Assembly (NCBI GenBank): GCA_963169105.1
Contig: OY720639.1
Coordinates: forward strand, 47,597,848 to 47,661,847
Direction of reading: 5' to 3'
From: Ceriagrion tenellum
Taxonomy: Eukaryota; Arthropoda; Insecta; Odonata; Coenagrionidae
DNA: 64,000 nucleotides
This document shows positions 11,644-22,449 of this stretch, one piece after another. Under the pieces are notes generated by a model that was not told the DNA's origin, made no database searches, and saw only the letters and a list, made by a program, of their open reading frames with translations. Positions within the stretch are counted from its first letter, which is position 1. Each line of letters begins with the position of its first letter. The position numbers and the translations under genes were made by a program.

Positions 11644-12936
11644 TTAACCCTCATAATTGAGTGTTTCATGTATATTATGTCCATATTAAAATGTTAATTA
11701 TTGGTAATATTGCGTCTATCTGTCCAATATACCATACATAATATTGGGACGGGTCCTCAGCCGACGCAGTTCCAACCAATTGCATACGTAACAGTGGTCT
11801 CGTGTTTCGCAAGTTAGCCCTCCCGAGTAGGTGTCGGGAGAAGGATGAAATTTATGCTTAGCAGAGGATATAATGCAAAAACAGGAAAGCATCCACTCGA
11901 ACTGCGAAGTTTAAGCTGTAGAGACTGAGCCCAGGCACCATTAAAACTCCAAGCGTTGTTGAATTCGCCTTTCCCGGTGCACCGCTCCCCTGTGTGTCGT
12001 ATATTCTTTGCATAATGCTTCTCATAACCGGTCAGAACACAGTAATGCCGCCCAAAACAGATGGCATGGGATGTATCTCGTCATCAAAGTGTCTAACAGA
12101 GGATATAAAATGGACTAACACGTGCGACTTCTGATTGTCTTGATTTCGACTTCTGAATTTAGAGGGAAAAAGTTTCATAAATTTCTTCTTTAGACCACCC
12201 AGAGCTCTCCTTATACCATAGTTTCGTCATTTGGTTGATATTAATGGGGGAAACTAAAATCGAGCCGAGTGAAAAACTGAGGTCCATATAGCGATAAATA
12301 ATGTAGGATATATATCCTGAAACGCTACGTAATAACCACAAATGTAATTTTAGGCTTACCACACGCACCATGCAAATGTCTTGCGTCCGAGAAACTTTTC
12401 CACCTCTGAACATTTTTCACTACAAAATTTTAGTTGCCTCATATCTTTGAATTTCATCAAAGGCGTTAACCGTGTATGGTGTAAATTTTGAAGTACAAAT
12501 CGGTAAAATGCAAACATTTAAAAGTGTATATTTGAAAGAAATTTCTGACTATTTATATATATGATACCGCAGGGCAAGGTGAGGGCTCTTAGTAACTGAC
12601 AAAATAAATGTAAAGATTAAGTTGAGTATCCGTGATAACACGAACTACACGGAAAAATTATTTGGAATGCAGTGTTCCTAAGATTCCATGAGAATCAGAG
12701 GTAAGATTGCCGTAAGTTTGTTAAAACGCAGTCGGAATTCGTATCTGGCAAGTTCTGCCATCCATAATTCACATCCATTAAATCATCTTACAGATCTTGA
12801 GGTCACGGAATTAATTTGAAGTGTATCAACATATTTGACGTAACGTAGCTGAATTTATATACAATATGACGACACGAGTAATTTGAACTTTTCATGCGCT
12901 GATGGCGCAAATAATCCAAAAGTATTGTTAAGTTTA
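11644..12936. other. No recognised feature
   Basis: AT-rich non-coding sequence with no supported gene or repeat. Confidence 0.4.
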
Positions 12937-13090
12937 GAGTAATGAAGCTCAAACGATTTCGTACTGTCTACTGAGTTTTATTTCACCTCTTGCTACACGT
13001 GTTTCGACTGACTAGCAGTCATCATCAGGCAAGACTGTACGAATATCAGTAGACAGTAGACAGTACGAAATCGTTTGAGCTTCATTACTC
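12937..13090. repeat. Hairpin element with perfect 37-bp outer arms
   Basis: 12937-12973 and 13054-13090 are exact reverse complements (GAGTAATGAAGCTCAAACG at the left start). The interior, read on the minus strand, is a hammerhead-like module. Arms this perfect suggest a young copy or gene conversion between the arms. Confidence 0.85.
12988..13034 (-). ncRNA. Hammerhead-like ribozyme motif (copy C)
   Basis: On the minus strand: TCTTGC, CTGATGA (13028-13022), extra T, GACTG, loop CTAGT, CAGTC, GAAA (13005-13002), CACGTG, T, A, then GCAAGA. Stem I is 6 bp (TCTTGC with GCAAGA) and stem II is 5 bp perfect. Stem III is the palindrome ACACGTGT, with A12994 as predicted cleavage-site base. This is one of the cleanest copies. 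Confidence 0.5.
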
Positions 13091-13734
13091 ATTATGCCGT
13101 TCTACGATATCTCGCCTGAGAAAGTGGAGTTAAGTTTCGATATGCTAAGGAAGTATTTTTGATGGAAAGTATAGCGTGATAATAAATGTTATGAGAGAAC
13201 TTTGGTGAAAAATTCTAATAAATCTTGTCCAATTTAAATAGCGATCAAAGCAGAGATTTTATCCAATTTAACTATAGGAATTGCATATAGACCAAAGTTA
13301 TACATCATCTCACTTCAATGTGGAGATCAACGGGTTTCAAATGAAGGTGCAGCGACCAATTAAAAGATACGATCAATTAAATCTTATACCTCATCTCACT
13401 GATGATTCCCCTTGAGACTTATGTGGTGGAGTATTGATGTAAATAAAGTGCGGTTAGCAAATCATCATCAAGCACTCGGAAAGATATGATTACCAGAATC
13501 GAAGCAAAACACCATGACAGTAAAATGACAATGAATTCATCGCAGGCGGCTTACATTCATCAAACCCCTGAATGCTGGGACTAATTGAAAAATCACGCTC
13601 TATCTCAATAACTCTGCTATAATTAGAGTTGGATGTGAATAAGATAGCTGTGTTTTTAAAATCATTTAGTGAAAGCTATTTAGCCACATATTAAGAAATC
13701 AAAAGCACAAAGACGATGAAATGAAAAGAATAAA
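13091..13734. other. No recognised feature
   Basis: AT-rich non-coding sequence. Confidence 0.4.
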
Positions 13735-13925
13735 TTGCCAGCCCCGGTGTAAAGTACTCGCCTACTCACACGAGAGACGCGGGTTCGAATCCCCCCTGAA
13801 TGGAATTATCCCCACTCAAAGTATGAGTGTTTGAGTTCGTTTGAAGTTGTTCTTATTCACCCTATATAAATTGACCAAGTACGCTGTATTCGGGGTAGTG
13901 AAGATAAAATAAATAATAAAAATGA
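13735..13925 (+). mobile_element. SINE-C (tRNA-derived)
   Basis: The tRNA-like head has CCCCGGTGTAAAGTACTCGC (A-box side) and GCGGGTTCGAATCCCCC (B box, about 13790-13804). A tRNA-unrelated body follows and ends in GGGGTAGTGAAGATAAAATA and an A-rich tail. The tail resembles that of the SINE at 63157-63345. Confidence 0.7.
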
Positions 13926-14807
13926 TACGATATTGAAAGATCAAACTAACTATTGACTGAAAATGAGCTGAATTTTAGGAAAAAGGAGAGCTACAAAAAC
14001 ACAACTTTTGATTGAAAAAATGCCAAATTTTTGCCTAGGAACTAAAAGTATCTCTTAGTATGTAACTGGTAAATGAAACTAATAAATCACCAGTTCCTGA
14101 AATGAAAATCCTCGGCACTTAAATGTCATAACTAAGAAACGCTAAGAAACGAAAGTTAAACGCTGCTCGTAACCTCCGATAAGTTCCACGGCCTTGGCAA
14201 TTATCGGTCCTCAAATGCCGGCGATTAAGCGTCGTCTCTTAACGAGATGCGGGAGGGAAAAAAATTAGTTTGCGGTTTTCTTCAAAACGCGTACTCATCA
14301 GAGAAATTCTTTGTGGGGGAAATATTTAAAGAATCACCAGCGACTAAGTTCATCTCCGGCAAGAGGATTAATGATGCCATGAAACCTTGAACGCGCGGAA
14401 GGATGTCTGAACCTTGAATCGCCTCCTTGAAGCAAGTGGGTGACAAGGCTGGTGGGAGGGGTTGGTCGGTAGAGAGGAAAAGTTGGAAGTTACTTGAGTT
14501 TTCTTAAGGGTTAACTAAAATCAGAGGGATACATAATTTTTTCTCAAAAACTCTGGGATAATTTGATAAAAATCGTTCATGTTGAGCATAATTAAGCCAG
14601 AAATTAAAACTACAGGGTATATTTAAAGTTAATTTAGGTACTGCACACTGCAGAGTAATGAGTTGCAATTGGAACACATTACACATTACATTGAAGATTA
14701 TTATTACATGCTTAAGCGTCCGTCCTGGTGGACCAAATCCCCCTGTTGCGATGATTATTTACCGTATAAGTTACAGTTTCAGGCTTAACGTTGTGGAAAC
14801 GCGACAC
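13926..14807. other. No recognised feature
   Basis: Mostly AT-rich, with a slightly more GC-rich part at 14160-14470. No supported gene. Confidence 0.4.
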
Positions 14808-14972
14808 GTGAAATAATTTCTCACTTTTTACATTCCACAATTTTTTATTTTTACCGACTATGGTTTCGACATACAATGTCATTTGCCAGGAAATGACATT
14901 GAAAATAATTTCAAAACCATGGTCGGTAAAAATAAAAAATAGTGGAATGTACAAAGCGAGAAATTATTTCAC
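14808..14972. repeat. Long hairpin element
   Basis: The outer ends GTGAAATAATTTCTC and GAGAAATTATTTCAC pair perfectly, and inner arms pair through ACATTCCAC, AAAAATAAAAA-type tracts, ACCGACTATGGTTTCGA and TGTCATTT. The loop is at about 14887. The arm carries the GAAACCATGGTCG-type block seen in the hairpins at 50634 and 56156. The ribozyme-like core is decayed (CTGGCAA in place of CTGANGA). Confidence 0.8.
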
Positions 14973-15625
14973 ACTTTATCGTATAGAACATACGCATACA
15001 TTTTTCAACGGGAAAGGCCATAGAAGTGATTTTCCATTTTTGATAATCTGCTAAATTTTAAGCAGACTTAGGAAAATAACATTTTCTAGATAACTTCTGA
15101 GGCAGTTACTGATGAAAAACCTGAACCTCCATTAAATTGCCGAAAACTCCTCGAAAGGCGTGATCATTGGATGCTATAGGCTGTTCCTTTATGCCCTTAA
15201 GGTGTCATTGGAGGAGAGGGGGAAAGGCGATAGGATGGGGTGGTCCTTAATCTGCAATGATTAGCTGTATTCCGTGTGTCACTGATTTTCTGCCCTCCGA
15301 GTTACTATGCTAACTAACGTCATTTCTGGAAGAATCAAAACCACCCTACCCACTGCAATCCCTCCAAGCTGCCATAGGGATAGAAAGGAATCCAGGCGGA
15401 ATATAATCACTAAACCTTTGAAGAGGCCTTTGGTATTGGAGGAAAAACATTGGTTTTTGTTAGCCATTGACGCGGAAAATGTCCAGAAATTATTATTTCA
15501 ATCAACGATGTAATTCACAAAATTTAAAATCAGGCATAATTGCAGAATGTGAACTAAATAGTGATTTCATTCCGGAGGTGTGCATCATGTAAATAAGGGA
15601 CGGAGATTGAAATCTCGGGAACAAT
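14973..15625. other. No recognised feature
   Basis: No gene or repeat recognised. Two opposing short ORFs at 15279-15513 have no known domain. Confidence 0.4.
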
Positions 15626-15897
15626 CACTACGTTTACCAATCGAACTCAGATCGATTTTGCCGGTTCAGCTCGGTATGGTAAACGCAATGGGTTAGTGCC
15701 ATTAGTGCTATATGAGAAGGGGGCTAACTCGACCCACTTTCCCTACCAGTCTGAGATTTCAAATCGATATGAACCGATTCAAATCAATATTTCAATCGAT
15801 TTTGCATTGATAAACCAGGCGATCCGAGTAAGCTACCTTAGAATGTTAAGATCGATCCGAGTTCATATAGTTCTGAGTTCGATTGGTAAACGTAGTG
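15626..15897. mobile_element. MITE with 25-bp perfect TIRs, CACTA-like ends
   Basis: 15626-15650 (CACTACGTTTACCAATCGAA...) is the exact reverse complement of 15873-15897. The element is 272 bp with no ORF and is rich in ATCGAT-type words. Both sides are flanked by AAT, a possible 3-bp target duplication. Ends starting with CACTA and 3-bp duplications are characteristic of the CACTA (CMC/EnSpm) group. The superfamily call is inference, since no transposase is present. Confidence 0.7.
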
Positions 15898-16138
15898 AAT
15901 AAGAAACTTTGTCAATAGTCAACAAATGTGAAATGATCGACGTACATTCGTACACCCCAAATCTTCTGCACATCCCCTATTTCTCCCAATTTATTCACCT
16001 TCCGCTTTTGAATCTATGATCCCACTTTGAGTCCACCTTCTTTCTACTCCCCAGCACTATAATATTGTACACTCTCACATGGCCATGACAGAATATATAT
16101 CCACTCAGGCCTAAACATTTTTCACCTGATAGTGAGAT
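15898..16138. other. No recognised feature
   Basis: Short unique-looking segment. Confidence 0.4.
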
Positions 16139-16745
16139 TGGGGGCCATAAGTTCCAATACAAAGTTCCAAGATAAAGGTTCCATATTTATAATTTTTCAA
16201 AATATACAGAGTTCCAAAAAATAAATATATGTGAACAAAATTAATTGTTAATAGTCTAATTATACTATGTTATATTAGGTCATAAATTTTACAGCTGCAA
16301 CCTCTCCTTTATTAGGAGCGTGAGTACGAGCATCGGGATCACCGCCTTTCCGCACAGCTTCTTCATATCCAGTAATCACAGTAATTACTCAATCAGCGCA
16401 TTGTTTTTTTAAGTTTACACCTCCAGCACACAACACAGTTTTTTCCCGAGGAATTTTTGTAATATAAGAAGCCGTCCAGGTGCAAATTACTTGTACAAGT
16501 CCATAATTATTTGTAAGGCCTTTGTAACTTCATATTTTTATATTTAAAATTGACTATGCCACAGAGATGGAGGATACGAGACGACTGACACTTTTTGTTT
16601 ATTTATTTACATGTTACTAGGTGTAGATTTGAGGCTGTAAACAATTGAAAATACAAACTTTTTCGAACAATGAATTATTGAAAAAAAATGTTTTGGAACT
16701 TTTGGACTGGAACTTTTATTCTGGAATTTTTGTCCCTACACCAAT
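16139..16745. mobile_element. Putative non-autonomous DNA transposon with AAAGTTCCA subterminal repeats
   Basis: The left end has GGGGGCCATAAGTTCCAATA, then AAAGTTCCAAG and AAAGGTTCCAT. The right end read on the minus strand has TAGGGACAAAAATTCCAG, AAAAGTTCCAG and AAAAGTTCCAA. The two ends are inverted, imperfect copies rich in the same 9-base word, as in the subterminal arrays of hAT-like elements. No matching target duplication is evident, so the exact borders are uncertain. Confidence 0.5.
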
Positions 16746-17762
16746 GGTGACGCTTCGCGGTTGGAGGCCATGGACTTTCTTCAGTTTAAAAACAAAGTTC
16801 TAGTGTAATATATAAGTTTATTTCTATCGCCAGTCACTTGGAACCAACCCGCATCCATTGCTTACCAATATCTTCACGGTTATTTGGTTGGCCGAGTTTT
16901 GCGATCCCTAATACGTTTGAATAGACTGTCTCATGTTTAAATGTAGGAGTAATGTTCCATGACGTTGTCCATAAATGGAATATCAGCTATAAACGTTACT
17001 CCGATTCAGAGTCTCCCATTTGGATTACGAGTTTTCTTTGAATCAATTACGAAGCAAAATGATTTCCTTAATGCTTGTTGGGATCGTTAATATAGTTCAC
17101 CTTTGGCTAGGTGATTGAAAGCGAAATGGAACAATTTCAAGGCAAGTGTGGATTCAAAACGTGAGATTGCTTCAACTTCTCAACTAAAACGCTTGAGATT
17201 CAAGTAAACTCGCCGAAAAACATCGAATTTTTACGGGTAGAGTATAAGTTTTTAATTGAAACAACAATATCATACAACGTTCACTCTTGAATATATCAAA
17301 TCATTTCTATACCACCTGCGAAAAGGTAAATTTTATGACTTATATTAAGGCACCTGCTGATCTGATGCATTTATGGGTTTAAATGTCAAACGACTCCCGT
17401 TCCATTCAATAAAACCTAAAAATTAAGAGTCATGAAAGTTAAAGAATTCGACCTCTCATATGTCTACGTTCAATCCCATTGCATTAAGCTTATCGAGAAC
17501 TATACTTTTATTTTTTATAGATCAATTAGATTGTTTATGACGGTAAAAATGTCGTGGTCAATATTAATGTCTATAAAAATCAACATTTCATATCCATGCA
17601 AATGGTTGTCAAAATTAGTCGCCTCAAGTTTATTACCACCTGCTGTTTAAGAATAAAAATGAAACTATAAAGCTAGGAATTGACGAGCGAAAGGGTTTCA
17701 CAATTTGTTATGAACGCCACATTAAAGTTTTATTCTTTTTAAGAGTAGTTCTAAAGGTTTTT
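16746..17762. other. No recognised feature
   Basis: AT-rich non-coding sequence. Confidence 0.4.
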
Positions 17763-17996
17763 GAACCTATATTTTCATCCTACGACGAACTTGTTATAGC
17801 AGCGGAGAACAGAAAAGTTAAGCTGTGAAAATGACAGCAAAGTTAGAAATGCTGGTAGAAATGTTCCTAATTTTCAACATGAACCTATATCTTCATGCTA
17901 CGACGAACTTTTAAAGCAGCGGAGAACAGAAAAGTTAAGCTGTGAAAATGACAGCAAAGTTAGAAATGCTGGTAGAAATGTTCCTATTTTTCAACA
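17763..17996. repeat. Tandem duplication, two units of 118 bp
   Basis: GAACCTATATTTTCATCCTA at 17763 recurs in near-identical form at 17881, and the following blocks (GCAGCGGAGAACAGAAAAG, GCTGGTAGAAATGTTCCTA) repeat at the same spacing. The units differ by a few substitutions and a small indel. Confidence 0.9.
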
Positions 17997-18743
17997 GGAG
18001 GGTCCATTTCCATTTTAAGCCCACTAATTTAAAGGCCAAAACCAGCCAGAAATCACTCTCTAGGGTGTGGGACCATTTGATGCGTGCTAGTTCCCATAAG
18101 TATCTGGCATCGAGATGATTACACGTTCGACGAGTAATAAGACACATATGTCGGATTAGAACCCCGATACCCTCGACCACAATACCATGGCTCGACCTAA
18201 TCGGGGCTACCCTTTAAGTTATTGAATTACTTCATTGGTACTTCACTAATAACTGTGATTCATATTCACGATGTGTTTCGTTTACGTGACGCTCCGTGGC
18301 ACACATTTGTTTAAGTTATCCTGCTATTTATAAACACTTATTCGGCATTATTTATTCCCAAAAAGACAAACAGTTCCGTGGAAACAAATTTTGAAATAAA
18401 AATTACCTTTATATAAAAATATCATTGTCAACATCAATCAACTTTGATTCAACTGAATAAATGAACATGGAAAAAAGTCTTCGGCAAAATGAACAGGGAT
18501 ACAGATGCTAACAGGGACATGAGCTACGAGCACTGGTGGCCTGAAAACGTTTTTTTTTGGAAAGTTAGCGTAAAATCTGATGTAAATATCAGCACAATCA
18601 TTCAAAAAACAACTCTATATCACTGGACGGAGTTTGATGAAGGAATAAGTCAAGGTAATTACGTTGAGTGCTCAAATGAAAAGTATGAAGATAAAAATTA
18701 CGAGTGATACTATCTCACGAGGAGACGTCAATAGATGAGAAAC
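17997..18743. other. No recognised feature
   Basis: AT-rich. The ORF at 18489-18707 has no recognisable domain. A weak tRNA-like region may exist near 18110-18180, too decayed to call. Confidence 0.35.
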
Positions 18744-19476
18744 TAGCGGGTACATTTTTTTAAGAAATCGCCATGAGGAATATTCGGCCTGGACCGAGAA
18801 TCGAACCACGGACCTTAGGTTTGCCGGACCAATGCGCAGATCACTACGCTATCCAGGCTTCCTAATTCCCATGGCAATTATGGTGGACACAAGGCAACTA
18901 GATCTTAAGCCCTTGCGGTCCATCAAAAATGGCAACGCAAGGGAGAAGAGGACTTCAAAGAAGCCACAACCAAGAGTCAGTATCCTTCACCAGCACTTGT
19001 TCCGTGCTTAGCCATTTGAAATTAAAACATGGCGGGTGAATTGTTTGAAGAAATTGCCATGAGGAATATTCGGCCTGGACCGAGAATCGAACCACGGACC
19101 TTAGGTTTGCCGGACCAATGCGCAGATCACTACGCTATCCAGGCTTCCTAATTCCCATGGCAATTATGGTGGACACAAGGCAACTAGATCTTAAGCCCTT
19201 GCGGTCCATCAAAAATGGCAACGCAAGGGAGAAGAGGACTTCAAAGAAGCCACAACCAAGAGTCAGTATCCTTCACCAGCACTTGTTCCGTGCTTAGCCA
19301 TTTGAAATTAAAACATGGCGGGTGAATTGTTTGAAGAAATTGCCATGAGAAAAATTCGGCCTGGACCGGGAATGCGCAGACCACTACGCTATCCAGGCTT
19401 CCTAATTCCCATGGCAATTTTGGTGAATACAAGGCAACTAGATCTTAAGCCCTTGCGGGTATAATAGCGGGTACAT
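18744..19476 (-). mobile_element. SINE-A tandem array (three units, 286-bp period) flanked by a 12-bp direct repeat
   Basis: Homologous points lie at 18775, 19061 and 19347, a period of exactly 286 bp. Units one and two are nearly identical, while the third lacks about 33 bp of the tRNA-like part and stops at 19459. TAGCGGGTACAT flanks the block at 18744-18755 and 19465-19476, as a target-site duplication would. On the minus strand the array ends in an A run (the T run at 18756-18761). Each full unit has a tRNA-like 73-mer with a perfect 7-bp acceptor pair (GCCTGGA and TCCAGGC) and B box GGTTCGATTC. The tRNA-like part lies about 75 bases inside the unit. Confidence 0.85.
18785..18860 (-). other. 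tRNA-like module of SINE-A, unit 1
   Basis: Read on the minus strand it folds as a cloverleaf-like shape. The acceptor is GCCTGGA with TCCAGGC, the D stem GCGT with GCGC, and the T arm CCGTG-GTTCGATT-CTCGG with one mismatch. The anticodon stem also has one mismatch. The loop CCGGCAA would give GGC as anticodon, but base 33 is C, not U. A pseudogene-type SINE promoter is more likely than a working tRNA-Ala. An identical copy lies 286 bp downstream. Confidence 0.6.
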
Positions 19477-19974
19477 GTCGGTTGAAAGGACAACCCTTAC
19501 TAAAAGGCCCAGACTGGCACGCTTGAGATCGTTAATCAGCTTTATAGGTAGTTTGTGATACTTTTATTCCTCTCGCGAAATAGTCATCCAATAAAGTTGC
19601 ATATTAAACTGCGCGCAGTTTGGCGAGCTATCCCAGATAATTTAATACTAATAAACCTAGCTTGGCTCGTGATTGAATTTTTTCAAAGAAACCTAAGTAG
19701 ATTAACTTCAATGGGAAAATAGAGAGTGTGACACAGATCATGGAAAGACTAGGTTGGTAGTCGCTAAAGACTCGGAAGCAATATTCCACGATAAGATTTG
19801 GTACTTGAATAATTCAGATCAGGTAAGTTTCTGGGTGACACGGAAAATATTATAATTTTTCCCCATGGCATGTCGCTAGAATTGATGATCATATATAGAA
19901 GTGATGAAATAAGAGTGACTCACAGCCGAACTGATAGATAAAATATTACTTCATCTCAATAACGCATAACGTAC
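19477..19974. other. No recognised feature
   Basis: AT-rich sequence with no supported feature. Confidence 0.4.
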
Positions 19975-20160
19975 GTAATATCGAGGATCGGTGTTCGAGT
20001 CCCGGTTAAATCGAATGATTTTCCCCCTGTGGAATTTTCGCCCTTAGTTATAGAGTTCATCATGAATTCGCATGAATGGGAAAACTGTGGTCAGGAACTC
20101 GCTCAGGAAAACGAAAATACGGCAGAAATATTTGACATGGAGGGTTAGGCACTAAATAAG
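19975..20160 (+). mobile_element. Possible SINE fragment (B-box-like)
   Basis: GGTGTTCGAGTCCCGG (about 19990-20005) resembles a tRNA B box and T arm. The following body (GATTTTCCCCCTGTGGAATT) is reminiscent of the part after the head in SINE-C. The A-box side is not clear. Confidence 0.35.
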
Positions 20161-20317
20161 CGTTTAACTTTGATTTAAACTGAACTAAAACGATGATATA
20201 TGCTATTTCGATCAATATAGCCTAACTTGGGAAGGCGGTTGGCGTGAGCATATTTTCGCGTTGATCTAACGAGAAATCCTTGCGTTTAAGGTAGTCCGAG
20301 CGATATCGTTCCCCAGT

Positions 20318-20857
20318 CATAATGGAGACCACATTCGAATTATACGTTTCAATTTCACTTGCTGTAGGGCTCATCAATTAAATATTGCATTATTAACGGC
20401 GCATTGATATAGTTTTATATGACAGAAATTGTAAGTAATTAAATGAAAATAACTAAATAAGTCTTTGACTTGACTATTTGTTTCGCGCGGTGCGTTTGAA
20501 ATTGCTTCAAAACGGAAGGTTTTTTGTGTTTCCGAAGAATGTACTGCGGTGACAATATGATTAATTTTCAAAAATAGTTGAGGAAACAACAAAAACTACA
20601 CAATATTAATTTTTTGACGAGATTAAAGTGTTATAAATTCCTCATTTTGTAAATAATGTCTCTCTGAAATGCATACACGTACCATTTCCCATGAAAAAGG
20701 GCTGGTATTTTATGGCAAAGATCTCCAAAAGTAATGTAGTGAGGGGTTAAATTATTGGTGTAATTAGAAGGATGAGATATTTAAAATGAGACTAAATTCA
20801 TTGATTTCCAGGTAAATGATATTTCGCTCAAACTACCTTAATACGAGTATCTTCACT
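20318..20857 (+). repeat. Unclassified dispersed repeat, copy 1
   Basis: It shares long ordered blocks with 54405-54868 (plus) and 40131-40443 (minus). Examples are TAAATAAGTCTTTGACTTGACT, ACGGAAGGTTTTTTGTG, GGTGACAATATGATTAA, AAAAGGGCTGGTATTTTATG and TTCGCTCAAACTACCTTAA. No ORF, terminal repeat or tRNA-like promoter was seen. Confidence 0.8.
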
Positions 20858-22449
20858 TTATCTTCTGTTTTCATTCCATTCTTGCGCTTACACACAGGAT
20901 ATCTTCACTTCCTTCCATGAGTCTGATCCCACATCGTGGTCATCACATAGTTTAAAATATTCTTGTCTTTTAAATTTTATAATATAATTGCATACAAAAA
21001 ATACGGGTCTCTCAATAACTGCCACAGGATATAAAGCTGACCTAAGAATTTCCACCTCTGATATACGTCATCATCTTCATTGGTCGTTCAATCCTAAGAT
21101 TTTTTGACTGCAGCCCTTCACCCTTCCCAATCAAATACTAGTTCCCTTACCTCCTGGTATCAATCCTTGTACACTTCTCATTTTATTTGGTCCAAGCTAA
21201 TACGTATGACCAACCGATATATTGGCTGAGGTGAAATTTCAGGACTTACTTACTTCCAGGACTTCACTTCATGCAGGTTCACGAATTATCTTTCATTAAC
21301 ATCAACCTTCCTGAGCCAAATAAATCCTCAAGCACAAATACTGGTTATTCCAGCTTCTACTCCCACATGCCCTAAAATGGAAACATTTCAGCAGCCAGCG
21401 CCCAACTCTCGACAATCACCTCAGCTGAAGTTGCGTATCAACGGTATGTACCCTCCTAGTGGCGTTGCATAATACTCCGTCTGGCCCATTTGTCATCTTG
21501 ATGAATGTAGAGCGGTATGCACTTGCATAAGTACTTCAAGATCTACAGGGAAATTTTCATTGCACCAATGAGAAGCGCCGAAGCAAAAACAGCCGCCTGC
21601 AGTAGTCGACGTGCCACGCTGAAAAGATGAAAGTGGCGCTTGTGCGTTATGCTATAAGCCAGCGATTAACCTTAAGAATTATAGTCAGTTAGAGCCATGA
21701 AATGGTCATTCAGACCCTACGCACCAAGGAGCTGTTTATTAAATATTAAATTCTACGGTTAAGAGATGAAAAGGTGTACAAAACGATGGATCTTTAACGC
21801 GCAAAATCTAACGTTCAGTTTTCCATTCCAAACAAGGTCATTGAAGGGTACATTCTAACTTGATTGAAACGCACCTCAGATTTTTTAAACTCGATTGTGC
21901 AGCAGAGATCGTGAAAAGCAAGGCACTGAGTGAAATGATAGACGAATATCTGCGACGGATAAAAACCTGGAGAGCCATGATTTCAAATACCCAGACTACA
22001 TAATTTATGACTGACAATGACACAAAGTATCGAACCCCGAGTCGTGTCAATAAACTCAAACAAGAGGAGTTAAAAAAAGCTATTTTAATTCTTACATAAG
22101 GAATTACTTCCACCTAGTAAAACCTGCAACCGCTTACTACCTCTTATCATTTCCATTAATTACACTCTCTCTCTCTGACGAGTAGCATTTTCTACTAGAA
22201 AATGATATGATGAGTAACACATAAATAATAGATATGAGAACTATCTTTTTGTACCATTGAAAGATTTCCAATTTTTAATTCCGTTCCTTGGTTGGACAAA
22301 TTTCTAGTACAAGGTGATGTCAAATACGCAAAGATGAAATTATTGCAGCGTGTATTACGAGAACTGCAAATTGAATTTGAAATAATATATGTGGCCACTA
22401 ATTACCATGTGGAACGATTGATCTCAAATATTCATTTTAACAATAGATA
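20858..22449. other. No recognised feature
   Basis: Non-coding. Contains a short CT microsatellite at about 22163-22178. Confidence 0.4.

Noticed and set aside
18785..18860. Functional tRNA-Ala(GGC) gene
   Set aside because: Mismatches in the anticodon and T stems, C instead of U at position 33, and identical tandem copies in a SINE array argue for a SINE promoter.
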